From: CBDBND01 sp965262665
GTDB lineage: Bacteria > Pseudomonadota > Alphaproteobacteria > Rhodospirillales > Rhodospirillaceae
Reading direction: 5' to 3'
NCBI GenBank assembly: GCA_965262665.1
Contig: CBDHFR010000004.1
Location: 868,001 to 932,000, forward strand
Length of the DNA stretch: 64,000 nt
Shown piece after piece: positions 37,086 to 45,288 of the stretch. The stretch's first letter is position 1. Every line of letters starts with the position of its first letter. The notes below the pieces were generated by a model, which saw only the letters and a program-made list of their open reading frames with translations, was not told the origin of the DNA and did no database searches. The translations under genes and the position numbers were made by a program.

Positions 37086-37174
37086 GCTAAACTGAACCGT
37101 TGTTCGAAATCGCCTGGACCGACGCCCACCGCGACGAACTTGCGGACCTGTAGCAACAGAGCTACTCGGATCTA
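37086..37174. other. Unassigned fragment between two IS elements
   Basis: Bases left between IS481 copy 2 and IS630-C copy 2. A short plus-strand frame reads LFEIAWTDAHRDELADL and a stop; I cannot assign it. It is probably the end of a destroyed gene. Confidence 0.4.
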
Positions 37175-38269
37175 GTGGATTGATTCCAACGTTTGGAACC
37201 CTCTGTTTCGTGCGGCGATGATATGATCGGGGTCGGCTTTCCAGATCAAGGGTTTTGGGTTTGCGTCATTGTATTCGCGGACAAAGCGGTTGATGGCGGC
37301 CTGAAGGTCGACGACGGATTGGAAGACGCCACACTTGAGCCCGCGCCGCGTGAGTTTGGCGAAGAAGCCCTCGACGGCATTGAGCCACGAGCACGAGGTC
37401 GGCGTGAAGTGGAAGGTCCAGCGTGGATGGCGGGCGAGCCAGGCGCGGACCTTGTCCTTCTTGTGCGCAGCGTAGTTGTCGAGGATGACGTGGACGGCCT
37501 TGTCCGTCGGCACCTCGCGCTCGATGCGGTTGAGGAAGCGGATGAACTCCTGATGGCGGTGGCGCTGCATGTTCTGTGCGATGACCGTACCGTCCAGCAC
37601 GTTGAGCGCGGCGAACAGCGTCGTCGTGCCATGCCGTTTGTAATCATAGGTCATCGTACCGGCGCGGCCCTTCTTCATCGGCAGGCCGGGTTGGGTGCGG
37701 TCGAGAGCCTGGATCTGCGACTTCTCATCAACCGACAGCACCACGGCATGGGCCGGCGGGTCGACATACAAGCCGACGATATCCGTGAGCTTCTCGGCAA
37801 AGGCGGGATCATTGGAGAGCTTGAAGTGCCGCCAGCGGTGCGGGCTGAGGCCATGGGCCTTCCAGATCGCCTGGACCGCCGCCGCCGCGACGCCAGCAAC
37901 CTTCGCCATCGCGCGCAGCGTCCAGTGGGTCGCCTCGTGCGGCGGCGCTTGCTGGGTCAGGCGGACGATCTCGGCGACGCGCTCCGGCGGGATCGGCGCT
38001 TTGCCAGGCGGACGGGACTTGTCGCGAAGCAAGCCGTTGACACCCTCGTGCATGAACCGCTCCTGCCAGCGCCACACGCAGGTCTTGGACTTGCCGGTCG
38101 CGCGCATGATCGCCGAAGTGCCGAGCCCCGCGTCGGTCTTCAGGATGATCCGCGCCCGCCAGAGGTGTTTCTGCGCGCTCTTCGGGTCCGCGACGATCGC
38201 TTGCAATCGCTGACGGTCGCCAGACGTGACAGTAAAATGGATGCCGGTACGCATCGCACAGACTCGCAT
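37172..38269 (-). CDS. IS630-C transposase, copy 2
   Basis: It is intact and has the same sequence as copy 1 except one visible change (IMRATGKSK instead of IMRETGKSK) and the natural end TLESIH, with the stop formed at the TAG of the border. The catalytic residues Asp (SVDEKSQ), Asp (VILDNYAAHK) and Glu (NAVEGFF) are all present, so this family is the likely active IS630 of the genome and might also act on others. Confidence 0.92.
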   Translation of the reverse strand: MRVCAMRTGIHFTVTSGDRQRLQAIVADPKSAQKHLWRARIILKTDAGLGTSAIMRATGKSKTCVWRWQERFMHEGVNGLLRDKSRPPGKAPIPPERVAEIVRLTQQAPPHEATHWTLRAMAKVAGVAAAAVQAIWKAHGLSPHRWRHFKLSNDPAFAEKLTDIVGLYVDPPAHAVVLSVDEKSQIQALDRTQPGLPMKKGRAGTMTYDYKRHGTTTLFAALNVLDGTVIAQNMQRHRHQEFIRFLNRIEREVPTDKAVHVILDNYAAHKKDKVRAWLARHPRWTFHFTPTSCSWLNAVEGFFAKLTRRGLKCGVFQSVVDLQAAINRFVREYNDANPKPLIWKADPDHIIAARNRGFQTLESIH

Positions 38270-38323
38270 GACACCGCACAATACGGAATCCCAAAGCGGA
38301 CTCTTTCGTTCCGGTCAATCCGC
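37175..38323 (-). mobile_element. IS630-C, copy 2
   Basis: It is inverted relative to copy 1 and almost identical. TA lies at 37173-37174 and 38324-38325. One end differs slightly (complement of GCGGATTGACCGG instead of GTGGATTGACCGG). It lies at the very end of the DUF1192 gene and supplies that gene's stop codon. Confidence 0.9.
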
Positions 38324-38505
38324 TAAGTTTTAAAAACCGATTCCGCTCCCTTTCTCGCGCTTTGCTTCTTTGCAATTGCGTCCTCAGCTCGAGTGATCTC
38401 AGACTTTAACGTCTCGATGTAGTCCTCAAGATCCTCAATCGACATGATCGAAAGGTCACGCGGCTTCACCTTCTTGGTAAGCGGTTCTAGATTCTCTGCG
38501 TCCAT
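38323..38505 (-). CDS. DUF1192 family protein, stop supplied by IS630-C
   Basis: The protein has 60 residues, MDAENLEPLTKKVKPRDLSI, then SIEDLEDYIETLKSEITRAE and KKQSARKGAESVFKT. The coiled-coil core and SARKGAES-x-F end are typical of DUF1192. The last codon and stop are at the border of IS630-C, so perhaps one or two natural residues were replaced and the protein may still work. It is divergent from qor, the usual neighbourhood in Rhodospirillales-like genomes. Confidence 0.85.
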   Translation of the reverse strand: MDAENLEPLTKKVKPRDLSIMSIEDLEDYIETLKSEITRAEDAIAKKQSARKGAESVFKT

Positions 38506-38610
38506 CGGAGATCCCCTTGTTCGTTTTACTAGGTTGGTGTGCCTGGACGGGCGCCAAAGTGATTACTAAAGTCGGACTCACTTTAAAACGATAAGGGACA
38601 AAAACCCAAG

Positions 38611-39606
38611 ATGAGTATACCGGCCACGATGAACTGTATTGTCATTGAAAAGCCTGGCAGGCCTGACGTTTTGGTGCCGTCTGAACGTCCCGTTCCCGTG
38701 CCCGGAGCAAATCAGGTTTTAATCAAGGTGACCGCGGCTGGAGTCAATCGGCCCGATGTGTATCAACGACTTGGACAATACCCCCCGCCCGACGGGGCCT
38801 CCCCTCTTCCCGGATTGGAAGTCTCAGGCACCATTGTCGCTCTCGGTACAGACATAACTGAATGGTCGGTGGGCGAACCGGTGTGTGCGCTTTTGCCCGG
38901 CGGCGGATACGCAGAATTTGCTGTAGCGGAAGCGCAGTCGTGTCTACCTGTGCCCAAAGGAATGTCTTGCGCAGAAGCAGCTGCACTTCCCGAAACCACA
39001 TTCACTGTATGGCACAATGTCTTCCAACGCGGGCGGCTCCAGGCAGGTGAGTGTGTACTGATTCATGGCGGGGCGAGCGGTATCGGCACCAGCGCGATCC
39101 AGATGATCAAAGCGTACGGCTGCGAAGTGATTGTAACAGCAGGTTCGGATAATAAGTGTAAGGCGTGCTTAGAACTGGGTGCTGATCTAGCCATCAATTA
39201 TCGCAACGACGACTTTGTCAGCATTATTCGGGATCGGCCAGCGAAAGGTGTGGATGTTATTCTCGATATGGTCGGGGGTGACTATATTGCCAAAAACCTC
39301 AAATGCCTGCGGCCCGACGGGCGGCTCGTCTTTATCGCTTTTCTCGAGGGGTCAAAAGCAGAAATTGACTTTATGACCGTCATGCTAAAACGGTTAACGA
39401 TTACCGGTTCTACCCTGCGCACCAGACCAGACTCTGTTAAGGCTGAAATTGCCTCCGCTGTTCGGTCCGAAGTGTGGCCATGGATCGAACAGGGCTGCTA
39501 CAGGCCACGCATAGACCGGATTTTACCGCTTTCAGAAGCATCAAAAGCGCATCGGATCATGGAAAATAGCGACCACATCGGCAAAATTCTCCTTGAATTA
39601 GGATAA
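38611..39606 (+). CDS. NAD(P)H-quinone oxidoreductase (zeta-crystallin type)
   Basis: This 331-residue protein belongs to the medium-chain dehydrogenase superfamily without catalytic zinc ligands. Segments: VTAAGVNRPDVYQRLGQYPP near residue 37, VLIHGGASGIGTSAIQ near 150 as NADPH site, GVDVILDMVGGDY near 215, and the PIG3-like LKCLRPDGRLVFIAFL. It would reduce quinones by one or two electrons using NADPH. It is complete and lies between DUF1192 and DUF1013, a conserved setting. Confidence 0.92.
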   Translation: MSIPATMNCIVIEKPGRPDVLVPSERPVPVPGANQVLIKVTAAGVNRPDVYQRLGQYPPPDGASPLPGLEVSGTIVALGTDITEWSVGEPVCALLPGGGYAEFAVAEAQSCLPVPKGMSCAEAAALPETTFTVWHNVFQRGRLQAGECVLIHGGASGIGTSAIQMIKAYGCEVIVTAGSDNKCKACLELGADLAINYRNDDFVSIIRDRPAKGVDVILDMVGGDYIAKNLKCLRPDGRLVFIAFLEGSKAEIDFMTVMLKRLTITGSTLRTRPDSVKAEIASAVRSEVWPWIEQGCYRPRIDRILPLSEASKAHRIMENSDHIGKILLELG

Positions 39607-39726
39607 CTTTGATTTACATGCGGGTTTGACCAAAACTCACGATTTCCGATATACCATCGCCCGAAACTGAAGACATCCGCCCCGGTCCCAGCGGGGTACG
39701 GAATAATTCATCCGAAAGGACCTTTC

Positions 39727-40411
39727 ATGGCTTTGCCGTTGATGCCCAAAGCGACCGCCGTTTGGCTGGTCGACAACACAACACTGACCTTTGAGCAAAT
39801 TGCAGATTTCACCGGCATGCATGAGCTTGAAATACAAGCCATTGCCGACGGCGAAGTTGCAGTCGGCATCGTCGGTATAGACCCAACGACAAATGGACAG
39901 TTGACATTAGACGAGATCAAGCGCTGTGAGGACAAACCGAACCAAAAACTGAAGCTGAACAAGCCCGATATGCCAAGACCTAAAGCCCGGTCAAAAGGAG
40001 CGCGGTATACGCCCGTATCCAAACGTCAAGACCGTCCAGATGCAATTTCTTGGCTGCTCCGGCATCATCCGGAGCTTGCGGATGCACAGATCTCGCGCCT
40101 TCTTGGCACGACAAAGCCGACAATAAACTCGGTGCGCGATCGTACGCATTGGAATATGACGAATATCAAACCTCAAAACCCAGTGACGCTGGGACTATGT
40201 ACGGAGGCGGACTTGGAAAAAGCTCTGGCTTTGGCTGCCCGTAAGGCAAAAAAAAGCGGGCATAGAACCTCCCAAACCTGAACCCATCCCAGAACTGACA
40301 CCGTCGCCTGAGAGTGAAACTGCACCCGGCGGCCATGCTAAACAGTCTGATTCAGAGAGTGCTGCCTCGGAACTGACAGCTGAAACGTTGTTCCGACCAG
40401 CAGGTTCTTGA
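39727..40411 (+). CDS. DUF1013 family protein, frameshifted near the end
   Basis: The start MALPLMPKATAVWLVDNTTL is followed by TFEQIADFTGMHELEIQAIA, RPDAISWLLRHHPELADAQI and LLGTTKPTINSVRDRTHWN, a DUF1013 protein with two helix-turn-helix-like parts. At a run of eight A (40248-40255) the frame leaves the family sequence and stops at 40281. With seven A it would continue KAGIEPPKPEPIPELTPSPE to the TGA at 40409-40411, about 228 residues. The conserved core is intact in either case. DUF1013 is described as a possible regulator; its function is not known. Confidence 0.83.
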
Positions 40412-40479
40412 GTGTCAAGCCGAGAACGTTAAGCAATCTTTTTAGTGATACACGCGGATACAAGAAATGGCCCATTCTA

Positions 40480-40714
40480 GAGCGTTTCCGAGGTTGAATG
40501 AATCAAAATTTTGTTGTCATGGTCTTGGCGGACTGATTCGATAGCCGCTTTGGCGGGGGCATCGTGGCTGTATCGGAAGACCTGCGTATTCGTTTGGCGA
40601 GGAAAGTGGCGTCGGGCATGTCGCGCCGTCAGGCGGCGGCCCTTTTTGAGGTGAGCGCAAGCTCGGCGGTGCGGTATGTCGGGCGATATGAAGACGAGGG
40701 GACTGTCGCGGTCA
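40480..40714 (+). mobile_element. IS630-B, copy 3, left end only
   Basis: It begins GAGCGTTTCCGAGGTTGA after TA at 40478-40479 and includes the start of the transposase frame (MAVSEDLRIRLARKV from 40564) up to GACTGTCGCGGTCA, where it joins an unrelated sequence. The right part of the element is missing. Confidence 0.88.
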
Positions 40715-40809
40715 TCATCACGCTCAGCGCTGGGATACCGGGCGTGAAGCGCCCATCGACCATGGTCAAGGACATAGACTTCGTATTGGACGATGGCCTG
40801 AATCGACAT
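40715..40809 (-). pseudogene. N-terminal part of a split hypothetical protein (other half at 35648-35872)
   Basis: From ATG 40809 the frame reads MSIQAIVQYEVYVLDHGRW, then ALHARYPSAERDD and meets IS630-B copy 3, after which the sequence is IS-derived. It has the look of the first strand-helix unit of a small protein; the missing part beginning KTELTTGLPTRVIRDTYYPD is at 35648, in opposite orientation and also next to an IS630-B copy. The function is unknown. Confidence 0.55.
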
Positions 40810-40871
40810 GATCTATTTCCGACAACATTCACGCCAATAACGCGTCACCCCCATAAAGGTTCGTTAAAAAC

Positions 40872-40908
40872 ACAAAAAAGCCGCTTCCAGAGGTGAAGCG
40901 GCTACTAC
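40872..40908 (-). terminator. Rho-independent terminator
   Basis: On the minus strand, AGCCGCTTC, loop of about six bases, GAAGCGGCT followed by TTTTTTGTG. It sits just outside the integrated element, between two IS630-B left ends, and would stop leftward transcription coming from the integrase. Confidence 0.8.
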
Positions 40909-40913
40909 ATCTA

Positions 40914-40939
40914 GAGCGTTTCCGAGGTTGAATGAATCA
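40914..40939 (+). mobile_element. IS630-B, copy 4, left end, cut by the integrated element
   Basis: After TA (40912-40913) it reads GAGCGTTTCCGAGGTTGA and six more bases, then diverges. The continuation of the same IS (AAATTTTGTTGTCATGG) is at 50807 on the other side of the 9.9-kb element. Confidence 0.85.
40920..40939. repeat. attL core of the integrated element
   Basis: The 20-base sequence TTCCGAGGTTGAATGAATCA is identical to 50787-50806. It is part of the IS630-B left end and lies 30 bases from the integrase stop. Confidence 0.85.
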
Positions 40940-40968
40940 CTTATAATTTAACCATTTGAATCAATGAC

Positions 40969-42054
40969 TTATGAGCCGACTCCCTTGGGTTGGACAAAAG
41001 GTTGGACAACGCCTGTAGCCGCTTTGTTCTCAACTTTCCGTGCCGCGTTGTCTGCCAGCCGTACCCGGTCAGCCTTGTTTGTATAGGTCGCTGCTTCTTC
41101 AGGTCGGCTATGGCCCAGGTAAGCCATTATTTCCTCAGAAGTGGCACCAGACTCCGCCAGCAGGACTGCGCGGGCTTTTCGCAAGCCGTGCGGTGAACAC
41201 CCCTTAAGGCCAGCTTGTTTGCACCAATCGCCAAACGTCCTGGCAAATGAGCCGACTGGAAAAGCCGTACCCTTCCGCGTTGTTAACAACATTAATTGAT
41301 CCGTTGGCAATTGATCCAGTTCATGGGCAAGCTCGGGCGTGATCGGCATGGTGGCAACCACGCCCGTCTTTTTCCGCGCATAAGCTATGCGCTCGTTGAG
41401 GAGGTCCACATTGCCGCGCGTCATGCTTATGGCGTCCGCACGTCCGGCAGCGGTACAGAACATAAGTTCAAACGACAAGCGTGCCACGCTCCCGCTCGCG
41501 TGTGTCGCTCGAAACTTGGCTAGCTGGGCGTCGTTCCAAGCACGGTGGCCTGGTGACTTGATCTTGTTCGTGTCAGCCAACCGAGCGGGATTAAGCTTTA
41601 AGTAACCGTGTCTTTTTGTAGCGTGATCGAAAAGTTCTCCCAACACCTGGCGCACCTTATTACCCGCTGTTTTGCCTTTCATTTGAGACATAAGCATTTC
41701 GATATGAATCGTTTTAGTTTCCGCATATTTACCAGTGCCGATCTTTTCAAGCAGCCAATTCAAATAATAGTCTTTTGCCCTGAGGCTGGACGGTGCAAGA
41801 GATTGGTAATTAGGCGCTTGTCGGAATGTCTGTATTAGAAAGCTGAAAGTGTCCTGGCGTAGTCGGTTAAAAGCGCCCGCGCCTTCGCCGTTGCGTGCGG
41901 CCTGTAACTCCCGAAGGAATTGTTCCGATCCGATTTCGCCGGGCAAGTAAACGTCAACGCGTTTCCCTTTGATGGTTCTACGGAATCGGTGCCGTTGTTT
42001 TCCGTGCCGATCTTTTGTAATGGTCACGCCTTGATATTTCTTTTTCTTTCTCAC
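40969..42054 (-). CDS. Tyrosine recombinase (integrase)
   Basis: This is a 361-residue phage-type integrase. After a basic N-terminus (KKYQGVTITKDRHGKQRHRF) come a SAM-like core-binding domain and the catalytic domain: Arg in FCTAAGRADAISM near residue 205, HGLRKARA near 295, GHSRPEEA near 318 and the Tyr in AATYTNK. It should recombine the 20-base core shared with the IS630-B end. It lies 30 bases inside attL and reads toward it. Its last codons overlap two of the four GGTTGGACAA repeats. It overlaps the next upstream gene by four bases. Confidence 0.93.
   Translation of the reverse strand: MRKKKKYQGVTITKDRHGKQRHRFRRTIKGKRVDVYLPGEIGSEQFLRELQAARNGEGAGAFNRLRQDTFSFLIQTFRQAPNYQSLAPSSLRAKDYYLNWLLEKIGTGKYAETKTIHIEMLMSQMKGKTAGNKVRQVLGELFDHATKRHGYLKLNPARLADTNKIKSPGHRAWNDAQLAKFRATHASGSVARLSFELMFCTAAGRADAISMTRGNVDLLNERIAYARKKTGVVATMPITPELAHELDQLPTDQLMLLTTRKGTAFPVGSFARTFGDWCKQAGLKGCSPHGLRKARAVLLAESGATSEEIMAYLGHSRPEEAATYTNKADRVRLADNAARKVENKAATGVVQPFVQPKGVGS
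40987..41008. repeat. Two GGTTGGACAA repeats near attL (possible integrase arm sites)
   Basis: Copies at 40987-40996 and 40999-41008, same orientation, about 50 bases inside the attL core. Matching copies lie inside attR. Confidence 0.65.
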
Positions 42055-42260
42055 GATTCTTTCTCCTGGTTTTGTTGAATTAATTCAGTCAGTTCTTCCG
42101 AATCAGACACGCTGTCATCATTGGACGGCATGCCAGGGCAAACGGTGATCTTTCCGTTCGTCGCGTCATGCACCACTTGAACGCAAGCATAACCAGCGAG
42201 CTGCAACGCCTTAACGCTGCGGGTAATTTCTGCTTGTGTTGGCGCGGCGCGGCGGGACAT
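42051..42260 (-). CDS. Small hypothetical protein of the satellite
   Basis: A 69-residue protein, MSRRAAPTQAEITRSVKALQ followed by AGYACVQVVHDATNGKITV and an acidic tail. It overlaps the integrase start by four bases (ATGA) and is presumably cotranslated. There is no recognised family. The position just before the integrase would suit an excision factor or a small DNA-binding protein, but the sequence does not show a clear helix-turn-helix. Confidence 0.7.
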   Translation of the reverse strand: MSRRAAPTQAEITRSVKALQLAGYACVQVVHDATNGKITVCPGMPSNDDSVSDSEELTELIQQNQEKES

Positions 42261-42269
42261 TTTTGAGTG

Positions 42270-42692
42270 TCAGCTGTCAAAGTAATCGGCAGCGGCCCGG
42301 CGGATCGACGCGTCTGCCGGATCGGAATCAACCAGACGCCTCAGCGCAAAGTTCACGAGGCTTGAGTGGCCTACATCATCGGCCCTCCCCGGTAGAACGC
42401 GCTCAAGAAAGAATCGCGCCTGCTCCAGCAAAATTATTTTCGCCCGGACTGTTCTCGTTGTCCCTACTGGAGCGGGATTCATCTTTTTGTAAAGTCGAGC
42501 GCCTTCGCGCGTGTCGAGCACTTGCGCCACTGATTGGCTAAAGTGCAAGGTAGCGTTTTTTCGATGATGTTCTTTTGTGAGCTCATCCAGCTCGTCGCTC
42601 GCGAGCAGTGCGCTCAGTGCGGTTATTCGATCAACTTTCAAATACTTTGCATGGATAAGTTGATCATGCATTGAATATTTTGGTTTCGCCAT
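42270..42692 (-). CDS. Hypothetical protein of the satellite
   Basis: The product has 140 residues from ATG 42692, behind a strong AAGGAGG. It is basic at the start (MAKPKYSMHDQLIHAKYLKV) and mostly helical by inspection (LSALLASDELDELTKEHH, LEQARFFLERVLPGRADD). No family is recognised. It is the first gene of the leftward integrase unit, separated from the capsid genes by 156 bases that may hold its promoter. Confidence 0.7.
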   Translation of the reverse strand: MAKPKYSMHDQLIHAKYLKVDRITALSALLASDELDELTKEHHRKNATLHFSQSVAQVLDTREGARLYKKMNPAPVGTTRTVRAKIILLEQARFFLERVLPGRADDVGHSSLVNFALRRLVDSDPADASIRRAAADYFDS

Positions 42693-42848
42693 GGCGTCCT
42701 CCTTAAGGGTGCTCGAGTGTGTCACTCGAACCCATCATAACTGGAACAGGAGAATATGGCGAGTCTTTAAAACAGCCCTAAAAACCCTTACTTAGCGGGG
42801 GTTAGGCTATCACACGGCTTTTTGTGCCACTACGAACAGACACAATAG

Positions 42849-43901
42849 CTAGACGGAAATGCCCGCATTTTTGCCAGCGACCTCAGGGGACAATCCCCCT
42901 TCGATCAACTGTTTAAACGCCCGCGCCCGTCCGGCTACGTCAGCCGCGTGAAGATTCTCAAACGAGAACGAAATATCGACTTCGAACTTTTGCGAAAGTT
43001 CTTCTGCGATGATTTTTGCAACTGGCTGCAACGAACTCGCCATGAATTGGCGAAAACTTTCCCTCGCCCGTGTTCCGTCGCCTTCGGAGGTGACCAACCC
43101 AAGCGGGACTCCGGAAGCGACCAGAATGTCCCGCGCCGTCGCGGTTCGCAGCTTGTCGAGCAGCTCTCGCTTGAGTCCAAACTCGGTGATATCCGCCGCA
43201 CCACCTTTGGCCGTGCCGGGTTGATTGCCTTGCCACTGCGAAGGCGATTCCATTAACAAAGTTTTTCCTCTTGCTTTCCCCAGGTCGGCTCTCAATAAAT
43301 CTAACGGTGTGACGGTCCCGGCCTCATCAACTTGCGGACTCGCGGGCAGACCGAGAATCGACCCATGCGGCGCTTGAGCTTCACGACTGAGAATTGACTC
43401 AATGCCCGCAGCAGCGGCAGAAGTGTCCCGCGCCCAAATCCAAGGGGGGATCCCTTGCCATGGGCGAAAGCGATCAACAGCATATTTTACATGAAGCATT
43501 TGACTAGCCCGCACGGTCCTTTGTTTGGACGATGACGGGCCATATTCAGAAGTGAGGTATGTCCACCCCATGGGGTCCGCGTCGTCGCCAAGGGTGGTCA
43601 CAGACGATTGCGGCAAAAGTTTTAGGTTGCCTCTGATAACCTGAATTAAATGGAAACTTTCGCCGCCCCTAATCAGGTCCCGTCCAACCTGCGCCAGCAA
43701 GCTCGGAGTCAATGCGCGTTTGAACGGTTCGGGCGCGTCCACCTCAGCGGCAGCCAGGGAACGGGCATATAATCCGGCGGCTGTCTCAAGCGCGGCCACG
43801 GCCAAGGGTGCAGAGTCAACGCCCTCAGCGGCGGCCACGAATGCGCTCGTGATCGAATCGGTGTAAGACCGTTGTTCTCGTTTTTGCCAAGGCCACCTCA
43901 T
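42849..43901 (-). CDS. Phage portal protein, HK97 type
   Basis: The product has 350 residues from ATG 43901, overlapping the upstream gene by four bases. It starts MRWPWQKREQRS; the body has LLPQSSVTTLGDDADPMGW, SQMLHVKYAVDRF, GIPPWIWARDTSAAAAGIES and VASGVPLGLVTSEGDGTR, REAQAPHGSILGLPASP, segments of HK97-type portals, which form the ring through which DNA is packaged. It is somewhat shorter than the 400 or so residues usual for the family. In this element it is the last structural gene rather than following terL. Confidence 0.85.
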   Translation of the reverse strand: MRWPWQKREQRSYTDSITSAFVAAAEGVDSAPLAVAALETAAGLYARSLAAAEVDAPEPFKRALTPSLLAQVGRDLIRGGESFHLIQVIRGNLKLLPQSSVTTLGDDADPMGWTYLTSEYGPSSSKQRTVRASQMLHVKYAVDRFRPWQGIPPWIWARDTSAAAAGIESILSREAQAPHGSILGLPASPQVDEAGTVTPLDLLRADLGKARGKTLLMESPSQWQGNQPGTAKGGAADITEFGLKRELLDKLRTATARDILVASGVPLGLVTSEGDGTRARESFRQFMASSLQPVAKIIAEELSQKFEVDISFSFENLHAADVAGRARAFKQLIEGGLSPEVAGKNAGISV

Positions 43902-44290
43902 GCGTCCGGCTCCTCGATGGGCAGCGCCCGGTGAGTTCGCCATGGACTCAAAAGCGCCAGCGCGCCGCTATTCTGCAGCGGATTCGGCGAAAAGAATCTT
44001 GACCTTTCAAAGCGAAGCGAAGTTCCGCCGCCAACGCGGAGGTTTTGAACATTTCGCGGCATGAAGGCAAACATATATGCCGCAACTCGCAACGCGGCGG
44101 AGCTCTTGATCGCGCCTGGCGCGTCGGGCGCGTGTCGTTCAACGGCTGCTGACGCGGTTTCGCCGAGCAGGTCAATCGCGTCGTCTGCCACATCGGTAAG
44201 GCCGCTTACGTTTGACTTCAAAAAGTCACGCGCAGCGGTTCGCCCGGCTGCGCTCGACGTCGGCGGATACGGTGATAATGTTACAGCCAT
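43898..44290 (-). CDS. Head-tail connector-like protein
   Basis: A 130-residue protein: MAVTLSPYPPTSSAAGRTAA, DVADDAIDLLGETASAAVER, SAALRVAAYMFAFMPRN, and a C-terminal RFERSRFFSPNPLQNSGALA LLSP-like end. The Asn-Pro-Leu-x-x-Ser-Gly-Ala ending is reminiscent of gp6-type connector proteins, which sit below the portal. It overlaps both neighbours by a few bases (portal start and protease end). The assignment rests on size, position and this ending. Confidence 0.6.
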   Translation of the reverse strand: MAVTLSPYPPTSSAAGRTAARDFLKSNVSGLTDVADDAIDLLGETASAAVERHAPDAPGAIKSSAALRVAAYMFAFMPRNVQNLRVGGGTSLRFERSRFFSPNPLQNSGALALLSPWRTHRALPIEEPDA

Positions 44291-45207
44291 GAGAGCACCG
44301 AGCGCCGTCTAGGCCGTTTGGGTCCGCCGTCTTCGCCGTCAACCTCGATCGGGTCCCATCCCTCGCGCGCGTCGTCGGCTGAGTCATTAATAGGTTTAAT
44401 TAGAAGACCGCCAAAAACGGCCTTCTCATATTCTCTGACGCCATTAATATCTTTAAAGGTAGACGACTCCGGTTCAACCAATGGCCTTGCATAAATCTTT
44501 GCGCGTGCCGCAATTAAGTCAGCAATGACTCCGCCTGCTACTGTGCCGCGTGCCGCATCAAGAATCTTAAACCGCAGAGCTTGCTCGGACTGGGTAAAGG
44601 CCAACGTGCCTCCGCCCGATGACGCGATTGTCTCAGAAAGGCGACCACTGACAGCAAGCACATCAGGCCTTGGGGACAGCGCCTTGGGGTGAAAGATGAC
44701 CTTACCTGTCCCACCTGGAAGACATTGGCAGCAGGCCACAACGCCATATCGGATTCCGCCTGTAATCCACGTTCTGGGTTCGCGCCGTTGGCGAACTTCT
44801 GCTTGTGAGTCGGGGTATGATGGTTGATCGACCAAACTGATTTCTTGGAGCTTGGCCCGTTCGATAATCCGCAAGCCGTCTTGTTTCCGTTCTCGCTCAG
44901 CGACAAAACCAACTGAGAAACCGTTTAGACTACCGCGTTGCGTTAGCTTGATAGCGGCGGAATCTTCCGGAAGCTTCGCGCGAATGTGCAATCGGTCTGG
45001 ATCGTCGTGGATAACAAAAGAGTCGGGAGGTAACAAAGTCAGTGCCCGGTCATGCTGGAGCAGCAGCGGGACAGCCTGTACAGGTGAAAGAGAACCGGGC
45101 AAAAACCTTTCGTTGTGCTCCGGCGATAGGTCGGAATAACTCAAGACGGTCCCGGTAAGAGTCCGCCCTTGGACTCGTACTTCACCACCATGGCGTTGCT
45201 CGATCAC
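44281..45207 (-). CDS. Prohead protease, apparently with a second degenerate protease-like half
   Basis: The product has 308 residues with a GTG start at 45207. Residues 1-140 match HK97-type prohead protease: RTLTGTVLSYSDLSPEHNER, LLLQHDRALTLL with the catalytic His, and RGSLNGFSVGFVAERE with the Ser. From about 155 a second unit seems to repeat the plan (GKVIFHPKALSPRP, ILDAARGTVAGGVIADLIAA, ARPLVEPESSTF) without clear catalytic residues. The enzyme cleaves capsid and scaffold during head maturation. It overlaps the connector gene by 10 bases. Confidence 0.78.
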   Translation of the reverse strand: MIEQRHGGEVRVQGRTLTGTVLSYSDLSPEHNERFLPGSLSPVQAVPLLLQHDRALTLLPPDSFVIHDDPDRLHIRAKLPEDSAAIKLTQRGSLNGFSVGFVAERERKQDGLRIIERAKLQEISLVDQPSYPDSQAEVRQRREPRTWITGGIRYGVVACCQCLPGGTGKVIFHPKALSPRPDVLAVSGRLSETIASSGGGTLAFTQSEQALRFKILDAARGTVAGGVIADLIAARAKIYARPLVEPESSTFKDINGVREYEKAVFGGLLIKPINDSADDAREGWDPIEVDGEDGGPKRPRRRSVLSWL

Positions 45208-45288
45208 CGTTCACACACCTGCAAAAAAGGTGCCGGGGCGCGCGTCATGTCCACCGTAAGGTGGGCGCGTCCCGGCAAGGGGTGCGGA

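Noticed and set aside
40564..40896. 110-codon frame starting like the IS630-B transposase and continuing into unique DNA
   Set aside because: It is a chance fusion across the border of IS630-B copy 3; the second half is antisense to another gene fragment and a terminator.
40920..40939. tRNA-derived attachment site
   Set aside because: No tRNA structure around either core; the sequence is the end of IS630-B.
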